From Aphis gossypii (taxonomy: Eukaryota; Arthropoda; Insecta; Hemiptera; Aphididae), in the NCBI RefSeq assembly GCF_020184175.1, contig NW_026083194.1, positions 1 to 64,000 on the forward strand: a DNA stretch of 64,000 nucleotides. The letters run 5' to 3'. Below are positions 10,117 to 21,898 of the stretch, piece after piece; position 1 is the first letter of the stretch; the number at the start of each line of letters is the position of its first letter. Below the pieces are notes generated by a model. That model was not told the origin of the DNA. It ran no database searches and was given only the letters and a program-made list of their open reading frames with translations. The position numbers were made by a program, and so were the translations under genes.

Positions 10117-11130
10117 ATGCCTAATTCGGATAACGTTAATTCGGTGTTTTTAAATAACGAAACCCACTACCCGAATCGGTGTACAGGGCAACCGGAGACT
10201 TTCGCGAGTACGCGAAATCCGGCCTTTAGTTTTAATTTTAAATTAACTCCACCGCAGTTCGCCGGAAAAAAATACGATGACCCGAAAAACTTTATCGAGA
10301 GTTGCGAGTCGGTATTTCGTAATTCTGGCATTCCACCATCCGAATGGGTACGATTGATACAAGACTAATTAAGCGAGTCCGCCGCTACTTGGTATAAAAT
10401 GGTAAAATCGTTGGGTTTATCGTGGAACGAATTTTTAATTGAATTCGCGGACCGTTGGGACAGCCCGGCTATTCGGTCGCAGTTGATGGCGGAGTTAATG
10501 TCAGTGCGTCAGCGACCGGAACAATCCCTAACAGATTTTTGTATTAACAAATATAATTTGGCTAGGCGTATTGAGCTACAACTTCTGGAGGCGGATATCG
10601 TGGAAATCGTGGGTAGTCTCGATCGTGATGAGTTTATCTCACTTGTTCGACTCGCGAACCCGCACACGTTCCGTGACCTCCGACGGGTGGCAAAACAATT
10701 GGACTGACCGCGGCGGTCGGTTACCGCCGCGCCGGACCAAACTGCAGCGAAGAAGTCGCAATTGGCAGTTAGACCTTAGGGAGGACCCAAGGACTCCCAC
10801 CCATCTAAGAAGGGGGTGGTGTGTTATGAGTGCGGGGGGCCGCATTACGCGAACGTTTGCGAAAATCGCGTCGATAAGGCAATATCGAACGATTTTAATA
10901 AGGAAAAAAAATCGGGAAACGACCGTCGGGCCGACCGAAAGACCGACAAGTCGTCCCGAAAATAAATCCTGGCAGCCCCAAACTCGAAAGAAATGTTTTT
11001 CAATTAAGTTCCGCGATTCCGAATAAATCTGACCAAGATAATTCATCGGTAGAAACGCGCAATATTTCAAATAGAAAATCACGCCGAACTTCTATCCCAA
11101 ACTCGCCGACATCGGTAGTGACTGACCAAG
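10117..11130 (+). pseudogene. gag of gypsy remnant C, with zinc knuckle
   Basis: The frame 10117-10707 reads as a retrotransposon gag core (KLTPPQFAGKKYDDPKNFIE, then SLTDFCINKYNLARRIE), with one nonsense codon at 10366. After 10707 a frameshift is needed to continue into a CCHC zinc knuckle (CYECGGPHYANVC, 10822-10860) and a basic tail ending near 11130. Gag packages genomic RNA in the cytoplasmic virus-like particle. GC content is higher than in neighbouring elements. Confidence 0.75.
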
Positions 11131-11216
11131 GAACATAATATACACCATGTAGGGAGAGGTAGGACAAAGAGAGGGAATTTTCAATAGAAATTTGGGATTT
11201 TGAAAACATTTCTAGT

Positions 11217-11909
11217 GTGGAACAGGACATTGCGCCTGTAAACATTTTTCCGTCGGAGGAACGCAAGATCGGATCTGATAGTAATTTCACTGACATTATG
11301 GCCGATACTGTGTCCGACACAGGGGTTAAAACCTTTTCTATGTACACGCCTACCAACGTCACACCACTTGGAGTGGGTTATCCGGGGGTGAATATATTGT
11401 GTCCTGAACAATTTTGGGAACAATTGTCCAGCGGACCACCAGTTTCCAGTCTATTCGGTTCTGATAGTAGAAAATTCGCGCCGTCGAAATCTATGAATTC
11501 GGATTTAGATACGAAAATGTCTATTAATCAAAATACAACAACCGTTCCATCGGGACATTGTATGGGTGACACACCAACACCCGTGGTTGAATTAGGATTT
11601 TCGAGTGGTTACGTGACTGCGTTACTAGACTCTCAGGCTGTAAAGTCTTACGTGAAGCCCTGGGCAGTAGAAAAATATGGCACATACTGTTCAAGGACCA
11701 CTGCGGTGGTGAGGTTAGCAGACGGTCTCACAACGAATACGAGCGGTGAAGCTTCGTTTGAGACTAAAATTTCGAATTTGGAATTCATTTTTAGAGCGGC
11801 CGTACTAAATGATTTGTTCAGTGATGTATTATTAGGTTGTCTATTACTTTCTAGTCCAAAATCAAGTATCGTTGGATTATACGACGTACACGATTTATAT
11901 GGACTCTAG
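11217..11909 (+). pseudogene. Retropepsin-like region of gypsy remnant C
   Basis: 230 residues with TALLDSQAVKSYV, which aligns by eye to the aspartic protease core normally reading D-S/T-G-A. Here Gln replaces the Gly, which would probably abolish activity. A later LNDLFSDVLLGCLLL fits the second hydrophobic strand (normally I-LG-D-L). It follows gag in a different frame. The first half (about residues 1-110) is a linker I cannot assign. Confidence 0.55.
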
Positions 11910-12034
11910 ACAACGCGCATCCGTGTGCTGGAAAAAAGGCAACCCCCCACCGACCCACCTTCCCGATTTTTCCGAAGTACTATTTACGGGTGAACCCGAG
12001 TACGTACAGTGAATGAAAACAATACTGACCAAGT

Positions 12035-12265
12035 ATGCAAACGTTTTTTAGTGGAAGTATAGGCAGGACTAAATTAATTGAACATGACATTCAACTAAAT
12101 AATCCGTCGCCGGTGGCACTGCGTCCTTATCCATACCCACCAGAAAAACAACATTATATTAATGACATGGTGCGGGAAATGGAGGAGCAGACCCCCTTGC
12201 CTAGGTATCATCACTCGTTCGATAATCAATCGGGACACCCGAGCGATCTTCGAACCAGTTTCTGA
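12035..12265 (+). pseudogene. N-terminal fragment of reverse transcriptase (remnant C)
   Basis: EHDIQLNNPSPVALRPYPYP and DMVREMEEQTPL match the segment just before the RT fingers in Ty3/gypsy pol. The frame closes at 12265 and no palm motif (YxDD) follows, so the catalytic part, RNase H and integrase are deleted. Confidence 0.6.
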
Positions 12266-13487
12266 GTCGGCGATGAGCCCCGAAGCTCCCGCGGCGTGGG
12301 TGACGACCGCCGAGAGCGACGGCGGCGTTTGTCTGTTTTTAACCGCGCGTTACGACCGATCTCCGCCCGCCGCTTTTGCAGACCGCATCTGTCGCGACAG
12401 TGACCGAAAATATATTATATATATTATTACACGTATATAATTTTCTGTCGACTTTTCTTTTGCTACTATTTGTTTTTTTTTGGTTCTCGCGAGCTGTACC
12501 GAGAAAGCCTTTCTTTCGCTAGTTTTCTTTATTATTATATTAATTTTCCTTTAATATTATACATACATTTGTTTATTGATTCATTTTGATTTCTTTTTCT
12601 TGTTTTGTTTTTCCTATTATTATTTTTTTTTTTTTTTTTTTTTTTATTTTACATATGCACATACACAATCTATACATTTTGCACAATAAGCGTATAAGAT
12701 AAGAGTATAAAAAAAAACATGGATTGCTTGAGGAAGAAGCCACCCATTAGTGACACTTACTCCTATTATTATTAATATTAATTTGTGCTACGTGACAATA
12801 TGACGTGTATTAAATATTTTAAATTATAAAGTATTCGAATACAAAAAATAAATATTTTTTAATTTACGAAACAACAAATGAGGTGGGTACTTCAACAAAC
12901 ATAACTATGATTTATTCTAATAGAAAAATGAGTCTAGTCAGTGCATCAGAAAATTCAAAATTTAAAATTCCTTGTAATTTTGGTAAGTTCCAGGAAAACC
13001 AAATTAAAAATTTAGAAAAACAGATTTTATGCAAACCCGGTTTTCAAAAAAAACTAATATTGTCGTTTAGTGTACCTATCTCTAAAACAAATGACCGTGA
13101 AATTTTCCCTTAATGTTTATATTAGAATTTTCTATATACCATAAAATGTTCAAAATATTATGTTTTGAGGTTTTTACGAACATTTTCAGTTTCCAATTTC
13201 TTTAGTTTTGTTTTCTAAAAATATCAATAAAATTTAATTCACTTGGTGAAAAATCTTAAAAATTTAATGCAAAACTCATAATATATTATTAGAATGGTGG
13301 TTGACGAAAATTAAAAATACGTAAAGGCATGGGAAAAGTACCTATATTATGTATACGAACATCAAATCATCGCTGTTAATTAATTTAAGCAAAATTACAA
13401 ATTAAAAAAAATTAACTATGTAAGAATGATATTTTATTGTATTTATTTTTAGTACCTTTATCTACAAAAATTTAAAAATGTTTACAG
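12266..13487. other. GC-rich patch then AT-rich sequence; one doubtful ORF
   Basis: 12265-12400 is rich in CGG/CCG words, unlike the surroundings. 12400-12650 is AT-rich with a ~25-nt T-run. A 76-codon plus-strand ORF at 12883-13113 has no recognisable feature and I do not call it a gene. An acceptor-like TTTACAG at 13481-13487 precedes the next coding block. Confidence 0.35.
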
Positions 13488-13680
13488 GATATTACTAAAA
13501 ATAATACAAGTATACGTGGTAGACCAGCTTCAGTTTCTATTGAAGAACAATTAGCGTTGTTTATAAGTCACGAATCACTATTGTTTCAAAATCAAAACAT
13601 TTTAAGAAAGTTAAGTGACAATGTTTGGAAACAATTAGAAAAATTATTAGATGGGAAAATTACTGCAGGCTATTTGGATT

Positions 13681-13822
13681 AATTCAACATGTATATGTAT
13701 TATTTTCGGCGTCTGTGAACCGTTGGGAAATTCTTAAAAGTCATATATCAGGATTTATAGTTAAGCAAGTATGTACAATTCGTTGGGAAAGCCGCATAAG
13801 TGCCGTTAAATCTAATGGATAA
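13681..13822 (+). pseudogene. hAT transposase shard (ZMYM1-like) inside the MULE-like gene
   Basis: About 45 codons reading LFSASVNRWEILKSHIS and CTIRWESRISAVK. This is the RW-containing segment of hAT transposases of the DUF4371/ZMYM1-like type and does not belong to the surrounding family. It lies between two blocks of the MULE-like gene, so it is either an inserted exon fragment or a recombination scar. Its flanks show no obvious duplication. Confidence 0.6.
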
Positions 13823-14966
13823 ACACTGGTAGGTCACCGAAAAATGAAGATTCTTCATTGAAGAAATAATTGAATCTTTTAGTGAAGATGATGAAAATGA
13901 AAATAATATTGAGTTTACAATTAAACTGGAATTTGATGATTATAGAAAATTAAAACCAACAGTAAGAAATTATAAACGGGGTAAATACCTACATGAAACC
14001 ATGTACTACATTTAAACCACATTATTGGACTAGCTTGTTTTATGAACGAATTTGGTTGAAAAAAACATTACCGTGCAACTATGTATTTAAAAAGTGTGTT
14101 ATTGGTTATGAAAATACTAAACATTATTTTACGTTTATCGGGCAATGTAAGGATTGCTTGTCTAAAATTAATGGTTGGTCCGATGATAAACCTTTTGAAG
14201 AAGATGAAATATGGCGAATAAATATTTGTGCAGAACCACCAAAAAAATTTAAATTATTACATACATCCAAAAGGCAATGTAAGGGCGCCGAACGAAAAGA
14301 AATTTGTAAATTATTAGTACATGATTTACCATCAAATTAGCAAAGAGAAAAGGTTGACAAGATTTGTAACTTTGGTGATAAAATACCACCTCATGTATAT
14401 GAAAATCACGTACTGCGACAGGCTAAAAATGAATTTAAAAGTAAAATTCCCGGAATAAATGAAAAGTGTCCTATTAGTTCATTAGACATTTTGAAACAGA
14501 CTTCACAAAATGGATCTATTCATACAATATGTTTTAATGAATTTTTTGTCCATTATTGGTCGCCGTTTTAAATTGCAGTTTATAAATCAGCCAATAAATT
14601 AGGATATATTAAGTTGGCCATAGATGGAGCAGGAAGTTTAGTCCAAAAAATTAAAAAAGCGCATAGTATTTCACATCATATATTTTTATATGAAATTGTT
14701 TTATATGGTTATGGAGTTCCGGTGTCAGTAGCACAAATGCTTAACGAAAAGCAAGACATGGCTTCTATACAATATTGGCTTCAAAAATGGTTAATGACAG
14801 GTGTTCCATTTCTAAAAGAGGTAAGTGTAATAAATAACATTCAGTCAAAGATAACTTTTTTTTGGTTGAGTTTATTAACTTACATTTCTTTCAATGACCA
14901 AAAATCGTATAATATTGTTACAGACCTGTACTGTCCGTATCAATTATTTTATATGCATAAGATCAT

Positions 14967-15458
14967 ACAATGTCAAATTCCCTAACTTATAAAATTAATA
15001 CTACAGGCACACGAGTACAGGACACGAGAGAGTGGAATATTAATATATTAGTATAATAATTTTACAATTAAAGTAAAAACACACGTCTCTTTACAAAAGT
15101 CGAAACTCGGTGTCTTAACGATTCGATAAGAATCATGGGTAAGAATACACAAGCAGTCATTCCGGGACCCCTCGTATGACGGAGTCACCGCCCACTTTTG
15201 TAAGAAATCATATATAAGAAGGACCGAGACAAGAGCTCGACAGACGGTTACTGTATAACCAACGAATAGGGATATCTATGACACTCAGAGGCCGGTCGTA
15301 ACACCACTCACCATCTTATTTTATATATTTTACTTTAAGCTTATAATATTTGTATTCGTGCAAGAACTATTTTAATAAACAATTAACTTATACTTGAACA
15401 ACACGACGTATTCATTTTGTACGTTGATGCATGAATCGACCTAGTCGGGACGCAACAA
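14967..15458 (+). mobile_element. Solo LTR with 4-bp target duplication
   Basis: The body 14971-15454 (484 bp) begins TGTCAAATTC and ends GGGACGCA, so it has TG...CA ends. It is flanked by ACAA on both sides (14967-14970 and 15455-15458). It contains a TATA-like ATATATAAGAAGG near 15210 and an AATAAAC near 15375, fitting an LTR promoter and polyadenylation signal. It sits inside the intron of the MULE-like gene, in the gene's orientation if the TATA and poly(A) reading is right. No internal retroelement sequence remains. Confidence 0.75.
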
Positions 15459-17936
15459 TATGAACATTTTAGAATTCTAAACTTAAAATATACAATATAT
15501 AATTAAACATTACGTGTAATCGATAGAATTTACCACCTCATTTTTATCAGTAAGTTTTTCCTATAAAGTTTTATAAGGACTTATTCAATATTTAGTTTTC
15601 AACAGATAATTGTTAATAATTGTTTTATTAAATTTTAAATTAAATACACTATAAAATATTGGGAAGTATAATAATTTACCTATAAGTTTTTTTAATAAAA
15701 AAAGTTGATGTACTTCTAACTAGTTTTCAAAAATATTACATAGACAAATAATATTTAAACCCATCTAAACCCATATAATGATACTAATTGAACTATTACA
15801 GTTAATAATAATATGACATTGGTAATAATTGTAGAAATTTTTTTTTAAATATTACAGATAATTATTGATATGAGTAAGGCATTGATGGGAGCAGTGACTA
15901 GGGCGCTTTGTAATGGCTTAAATGTAAACCAATATTGTGAAATGTGTTTTAATGATTGTCAAGTTCATCAGAAAACGTTTTGACAACATGTTTCATTCGA
16001 AATGATGTCGCACATTTCATACACATGATTTGTCGATGGAAAAGTTTTCATGTATCAGGAAAAACGCGATTGAAAGAATTTTATGTAAGGTGTGCTAGAT
16101 TGTTGTTGCAATCTCGGACCTTAGATGAATTTTCCAAAACTTTAACTTCTGTACTCACAATAGCTTACAGTGAAACAGAAAATGCAGCTAAAAATAGTTA
16201 AACATTTATCATTAACCTACTTGAGGGTCAATCGTACGAAGGAGAAAATAATTTTCCAGTATGTTCCGATGTATCAGCTGTACTAGAAATAGAAGATACA
16301 GATGAAGAACGAATAGAATTAAATACTAGCAGAAATATTACAACCTAACCTAACATTCTTGAATAACATTAATAACATTTCTTTAAGTGCTGCATCAGTT
16401 ATGCAGCATAGTGTTACCACTAAAATAAATGCGTACTATCTTCTCGATTTTGGAAAAAATATCGTAAAATTATGCTCCACTTTTCCTAAATGGAGTAATG
16501 TAATGGTAGACTTGTTTAGTTGTCCAAATGTAACAGCTTCATCAGTGCCAATTGAAAGCGATTCCAATAATCTTAAAAACAGAATACTTAAGAATGAAAG
16601 CAAGCCATTGAAAGTCGACAGGTCAGACATTTTTATTTACTGTATTATAAACATAAAAAACTACTAAATTAAAAAAATGTAAAGAAATTGTGAATATTAC
16701 TAATTAATATATTTATTTGAAATAGGTTTCTAGTTACTCACTTAAATTCCTTAAATGGTTCCATGAAACTTGCTCAAGACAAAATTGCAAATAAAAAACA
16801 CTGCAGTTTGAATTAAGGTAATTAGGTTAATAATAATAATAATAATAATAATATTAATCTAAATCTAAATAAAATTTTATTTTTTTTTTTTTTTAGAAAA
16901 TGTCAAACCTCTTGAAAATTTATCAACGGGTATAATCGAGAAAGTAAATAATTATGATCTAGGTACCTATATCATCATATTATTTTAAGATAAAATAATA
17001 ATACTAACTAAAAAATAAATTGCAGATAGTTTGGAAAGTCCAAATATAATTGTTGAAAAGTATAAAAACCATGACGGATATGTTACAGGTAACTCAATTT
17101 CATTTTCAGTTTACAAAAACGATAATTTTGATCTGGGTACAAACCAGGGCTTCAAAATGTTATATAAAACGTTATAATCTATAACGTTATACGGAAAAAA
17201 AATGAAAAAAAATAAACGAAATTAATAAACGAAAAACGAAAAAAATCGAATAACATTAAACATAATGTATCATTAATCATAATTAATGATTACAAATTAG
17301 CATTAAACGTATTTGTAACGTAAAAAATTGTAAATAACGTTATTCATAAAAACGTTTGAACTTTTTTTTTAAATTGAATCCAACATATTTTTTTTTTAAA
17401 TCTTTTAGTTATGAACAATTCAAAGTTGGCTAATCTGTGTTGACAATAATTTATATTTTCAGAATTATTTTCAGGTTTATTTATAAATACTGAATTTATT
17501 ACTTTATTACTTATAAGACGTAAATACGTTTATTTCTGTAATATTCTAGGAATTACCCGTTTATGTTCGATTTATTTAATTGGTATGAAAATGCGGACAT
17601 GTTATTTAGACTTTGGAGTTTAATTTAATATAATTTCAAGTTGCCAGTTGTAGATTTGTCGTCAATTGTGATTACCTACTTTTCGTGTGTCCGCGTGTGG
17701 TATTTTGGTGTATTATACGTCTTTATACTAATTTATAGTCCATACTTTATAGTTTTATTTTAACAGTATAAATATTGTCAATATTTCATTTAGAATTGGC
17801 CAATAGATTATTGCACATTAGGTAAGTACCTATTAAGTACCCATATTACATACCTTATTATTTAGTTTTACACTTTTACTTTTCATTATTTTTAAAATAA
17901 AATAATTATTATTTTAGAAATAACTATTGAGTTAAT

Positions 17937-18103
17937 ATGGGCAGGACAATTTCAAATCCAGTCTTACGCATGTATTTTGTGTACGATTTGTCAAGTAATA
18001 CAAGCACTTGTACAATTTTGGATTGTCCACATCCTTTACGCAGTGGACGTCATACAGGGAATTTAGAAAATCATATCAAGGCATTCCACAAAAAAAAATG
18101 ATT
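17937..18103 (+). pseudogene. BED-type zinc-finger exon of a hAT transposase
   Basis: Starts ATG, encodes SNTSTCTILDCPHPLRSG then GNLENHIKAFH, i.e. C-x5-C ... H-x4-H spacing of a BED finger, the DNA-binding N terminus of hAT transposases. The frame ends in a run of nine A; a 1-nt change in that run would let it continue (about 18100-18180) to a donor-like AAG|GTTAGT. Probably an inactivated copy. Confidence 0.65.
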
Positions 18104-18507
18104 TAAGAACTTTTAAAAGAAAAGTCGAAAGTGTCATCCTGCCATAATGAATATGAACCTTCTTCGAGCATTGTTAAGGTTAGTAATTATCAATTTCAAA
18201 AATTAAAATATTTTTAGCTAATATAGGTACAGTCTTGATAATTAACATACAAAACAAAAATAATTTGTTTTAAAAACGTTAGTTTAATATTTACCTACTT
18301 TTCATAATTCATTTTTGTAGATTTCCCCTTTAATATGTAGGTAGGTACTAAATCAAGTTTTTATAAAACTTCTTTTTTTCATTAAATTATCAAATATTAG
18401 GTACATTTTTATTTTGTTAGGTACATACTTAAATTTCTAACTATATTATTATATTACCTATGATATGTTCAATAAATTTAAATTTAATTATAACCTAACA
18501 ATAATAG

Positions 18508-18622
18508 TGAAGTAAATGGTATAACTCAATGTATAAGATGTTATGTGCATACATTTCAACTGTGTGTCGAAAGTGGACTGAAAGAACCCTCAATTCAAAA
18601 ACTATTAACAAAAAAAACGTAA
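18508..18622 (+). pseudogene. Internal hAT exon remnant
   Basis: Reads CIRCYVHTFQLCVESGLKE, which matches the conserved C-x2-H-x2-QL segment following the second catalytic Asp in hAT transposases. It is short, ends near a GTAAAG and has no downstream partner. Likely the same element as the BED exon at 17937. Confidence 0.55.
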
Positions 18623-18727
18623 AGTAAATATGTTAAAACTTTTTTATTTCATATTTAATACTTTAAAAATAGTTTTCCACCATTAGTATATACTATACAT
18701 TATAATTTATAGCTACAATTTATATAG

Positions 18728-20075
18728 TGTAGTAAACCGATATAGTCACTTTACTAGCGCATAATCGTTTTACTATTTATGATAGTTAAACACGTATGTG
18801 GTATACCGGTATTTCAGTATACGCGGTATAACCAACTAGGTAAGTTTTACCCCCGTATTCTTTAGTTAATGACACTCTCTAAAATGAATTAGAATGGCAC
18901 TGTTAACTAGGGAAGTACGATGGGTTTGCGATAAATCAACTATGCCTTACCCTCGTACTCTTTAGTTAATGACACTCTCTAAAATGAATTAGAATGGCAT
19001 TGTTAACTAACGAGGTACGATGGTGTGCGCTTGTCGATTCTTCGCTCCTTTATAGTGGAAACGACTCGAAGATTACCTATACCCGTGGTACGTATATCTC
19101 GGCGCTGTTTCCTATATAAAGGTAGGAACGCAAGGAAGACTTAAATGATATCCAACTCGGGTTGTCCTGGTCGGAAACACTTTTTTATTAAACTCAAAAA
19201 CATAAAATAAACAATCAAAAATTCTATTAATTTAGTCCGTACTATAACCGCCGTTTCACACGTGCGATCGTCGTACCTACACTCTCGCCGACTCACTCAG
19301 CGACAGCGGGACTCCCCCTGCCCGTGCGTACGGCGGTCTTATATACCAAATTTTTCTTGTCGCCTCAGCACATTTTGCTTCACCGGCCTCTCCCGTGTTT
19401 TATTTAAAAATATTTTTCTTTATACATATTAAGTAATAATTTGGACGACTGTCTACAATATACGTTACGTAGTACAATAATTTATTGGCTTGTTATTTAT
19501 GCATGTAGAAATATGGAATAGGTGAACCAGTTTACAATTATACGAAATTAATAGTAAACCAATTATCCGTGCAAAATAATAGTACAACAGTAAATCACAA
19601 TTTTGATAAGTTACTATCCCAATATAATTTCGGCTTCCTTGATCCACTTCCATTCTTTACCGTGCAATCGTCCAGCGGAGATTTAGTATATATACAGGTC
19701 TCTACACGCTGTACGATTAGAATTAGTCTACTATCCCAGATCACCGGACTTAGCTTAGTCGTTGGGCCGCGCCCTAACATCGCCGCTTGTATACTAAGTC
19801 TAGATCCCAGTCTTAAATTAACTATTTCTCGGGCAGAGTCATTTATACTCTGTCCTCAAATTTATTTAATAGTATTAAATATTAAGTACAATTATATTTT
19901 TCTTAACATAATAAACTATACATCATACTAACTCAAAATTGTTGTGTTCTACTCATTACTAATCCAACCTCCATCTACTGACGTACGACCGACAAGCGTT
20001 CCAGAGAATATTTATATATAATTGTGTGACGAGTGCAGCACCTACCACACTTGGGGTCACTGCCAGTTCACTACA
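18728..20075 (+). repeat. Putative 5' LTR/leader region of gypsy A (boundaries uncertain)
   Basis: TGTAGTAA at 18728 resembles the start of gypsy B's 3' LTR (52224), and CACTACA ends at 20075, ten bases before a primer-binding-site-like TGGTGTCAGGTGTGG (20085). If both belong together the LTR is ~1.35 kb, long compared with 482 bp for B. Inside lie a 100-bp tandem duplication (18847-19024) and, on the minus strand, a TATATAAG...AATAAA arrangement (19350 down to 19180) that might instead be an independent antisense LTR. No convincing gene. Confidence 0.35.
18847..19024 (+). repeat. Two-copy tandem repeat, period 100 bp, palindromic arms
   Basis: Copy 1 is 18847-18924 and copy 2 is 18947-19024; TTTAGTTAATGACACTCTCT recurs exactly 100 bp apart. 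Within each copy TTAGTTAA and TTAACTA form inverted arms about 30 bp apart, and the outer TACCCTCGTA and TACGATGG partly mirror each other. It could be a duplicated enhancer-like block of an LTR U3, or simply a short tandem duplication. Confidence 0.8.
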
Positions 20076-20431
20076 TATATATTTTGGTGTCAGGTGTGGG
20101 GTCCAACTTAAACGAAGTATTTCGGTAACCAACCCGAAATCGAGTACTTTAACGGATCCTTTTTCTCTGAAACAAACCTACGTCGCACGTCGAAGAGGAC
20201 TACGGACCACAACAGGACCAACTAACAGAACATTCACTTACGAGGCTGATAGCCTAAGCAGAGCATTCAATTACAAGGTGGATAGCCAAGCAGAGCATTT
20301 TCACGACGAGCAGCCAGTAGAGCAGCCGATCGACAGTGTAGCAGGAAGCAAGCACAATTTCTTTCCAAGGACCAGACAGCTTACAGAGAATGAATAATTT
20401 GTAAGTCATTTAGAATATTAATATATAGTAT

Positions 20432-21898
20432 ATGTCTGAAAGTCCAAAGCCGAGTTGGGAAATAATTAGTTATAATCCACAAAATTTACGCATAACTATG
20501 GCAGTGGTAACTTTAGGTCTAGAATCCGCCATTCGTATGGTTCCGTCTTTTAACGGGGGGACCGAAGCGAATCTAGCAGCATTTATAATTAAATGTGACC
20601 ATTTATTAGGCATGGTAGCAGCCACGATAAAACCAATGATTTTTGAAACTATACCAGCACAATTAGGTGGGGACGCCTTTAACGCAGTCCGTTACAGGGA
20701 GTTCCAGGAGTGGGACGAACTAAAACAACACCTTCACGTAATTTTTGGGACAACTCATTCGATAAATTATTTGCAGATGCAATTAGGTTCAATGAAACAA
20801 AATGCAAATGAAGATATTGAAAGCTTCGCAGGTCGCATAGAACGTAGCTACCACGAACTAACTAACGCGTTAACCTTAGGTAAAACACCGGAAGAGGGAC
20901 GCATAATTTCGCAAACAGTTCAAACTAACGCACTAAGTGTATTTATTAACGGGGTAAACTTTTCAATCAGAACACTATTAAAAGCGCGTAATATCGTCAC
21001 ATTAGAGAGCGCTATAACAATCGCGATTGAGGAAGAGAAAACCGTATTCGGGTGGCAAAAACCTAAATTCCAAAATAAAAATATGAGCAAAAATAATAAA
21101 ATGAATATCAAATGCAATCGTTGCAGTAAGATGGGTCATTATGCTAACAAATGTCGTAGCACCTCAGTTAGCAACACGAATTTTCGAAACCCAACTAATA
21201 ATCGGGAGAGCAAACCCGTATATATTAAACAGGAATATCAAGGGCAGGTTAAATTTTGTCAATACTGTAAGAAAAATAATCATAACATAAAATATTGTAG
21301 GAAAAGAATGTACAACGAAAAAAATAAAAAAACTACTAACGAAAGTGCCGAGCCGGGTACTAGCTATACAAATCGCACCGTTAGCGAAATCAACCAGAAT
21401 CAAGTACGCGTAGTAACAAATTTCGACGAAGAACACATTATGTGTTTATCGAACAGTTTTAAACCACAACTTATCAAACTTTTAGTAGATTCCGGCGCTG
21501 AAATGAATTTAATTAAGTTAACCGCATTAGAGGGGCAGATCGTTGTAAACGAAAGAGAGAAAAGTAATATAAAAGGTATAAACGCGACGCCTATAAGCAC
21601 TATCGGAACGGTCAATACGACTATGCAAATTAATAATGTTACATTAATCATAAAATTCGACGTTGTATTCGGTGACTTTCCCATAGCTGAATCAGGTATC
21701 ATAGGTCGTAATTTTCTGAAACAACACAAGGTTATTATGGACTACAGCCAAAACCTATTGACCATACCCGAATCTGCCGCAGGTTACGAAAAAGTGGTTA
21801 TTCCACCGCGGAGTAACTGCGTGTTACTAATAAATAATGATGATGAAATAAAACATGACTTAATAACTATTAAAAACAGGATCTTAACGAAAATGTAA
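20432..21898 (+). CDS. gypsy A gag-protease polyprotein
   Basis: 488 residues, uninterrupted. The N-terminal ~200 residues are a gag capsid-like region (SFNGGTEANLAAFIIKCDHL; LQMQLGSMKQNANEDIESF). Two CCHC zinc knuckles follow (CNRCSKMGHYANKC near residue 227, CQYCKKNNHNIKYC near 276), then a retropepsin with LLVDSGAEMNLI near residue 352 and SGIIGRNFLKQHKVIMDY near 425. Gag and protease in one frame, with pol following after a stop, fits insect Ty3/gypsy. The catalytic Asp-Ser-Gly is intact. The start at 20432 is the first Met after the leader. Downstream pol is broken, so any product would be Gag-PR only. Confidence 0.9.
   Translation: MSESPKPSWEIISYNPQNLRITMAVVTLGLESAIRMVPSFNGGTEANLAAFIIKCDHLLGMVAATIKPMIFETIPAQLGGDAFNAVRYREFQEWDELKQHLHVIFGTTHSINYLQMQLGSMKQNANEDIESFAGRIERSYHELTNALTLGKTPEEGRIISQTVQTNALSVFINGVNFSIRTLLKARNIVTLESAITIAIEEEKTVFGWQKPKFQNKNMSKNNKMNIKCNRCSKMGHYANKCRSTSVSNTNFRNPTNNRESKPVYIKQEYQGQVKFCQYCKKNNHNIKYCRKRMYNEKNKKTTNESAEPGTSYTNRTVSEINQNQVRVVTNFDEEHIMCLSNSFKPQLIKLLVDSGAEMNLIKLTALEGQIVVNEREKSNIKGINATPISTIGTVNTTMQINNVTLIIKFDVVFGDFPIAESGIIGRNFLKQHKVIMDYSQNLLTIPESAAGYEKVVIPPRSNCVLLINNDDEIKHDLITIKNRILTKM

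Larger units (their letters stand above)
10053..12700 (+). mobile_element. Ty3/gypsy remnant C: leader, gag, protease, start of RT
   Basis: It begins with a primer-binding-site-like string (TGGTAACGCCGG, 10051) directly against MADF exon 2, with no 5' LTR. Gag, zinc knuckle, protease-like and the first RT residues follow on the plus strand. RT is lost after about 12265 and a GC-rich tract (12265-12400) takes over, followed by AT-rich sequence with a T-run at 12622-12646, possibly LTR or UTR. No second LTR copy is visible, so the right boundary is approximate. Confidence 0.65.
13488..17094 (+). pseudogene. MULE-like transposase gene, several exons, multiple stops
   Basis: Coding blocks on the plus strand: 13488-13680 (RGRPASVSIEEQLALFI), 13865-14820 (FKPHYWTSLFYERIWLKK; LAIDGAGSLVQKIKK; nonsense at 14337 and 14572), intron 14821-15857 (GAG|GTAAGT...TTACAG), 15858-16201 (IIIDMSKALMGAV; RNDVAHFIHMICRWK), 16359-16640 (ALL-type C-terminal block with SNNLKNRILK) and short exons near 16725, 16895 and 17027. 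The AIDGAG and IIDMSKA aspartates resemble the first two residues of a MULE-type DDE core. I associate the family with aphids. Frameshifts lie near 13680, 15950 and 16201. The function is inferred; the copy is dead. Confidence 0.65.
17146..18622 (+). mobile_element. hAT transposon fragments (BED finger and internal exon)
   Basis: CAGGGCTTCAAAATG at about 17146 resembles a hAT 5' terminus; the following 200 bp are rich in AACGTTAT repeats. A BED-finger exon (17937-18103) and a later piece with CIRCYVHTFQLCVESGLKE (about 18508-18622), the Cys/His block of hAT cores, are separated by AT-rich sequence. No C-terminal dimerisation domain is seen before 18728, so the right part is lost. Confidence 0.6.

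Noticed and set aside
12883..13113. 76-codon ORF
   Set aside because: No recognisable domain, splice context or neighbour; kept only as a remark.
19465..19931. ORFs on both strands (up to 120 codons)
   Set aside because: Located in an LTR/leader-like region; composition does not look coding.
20026..20397. 123-codon ORF before gypsy A gag
   Set aside because: Lies between the primer-binding site and gag; no domain, probably untranslated leader.
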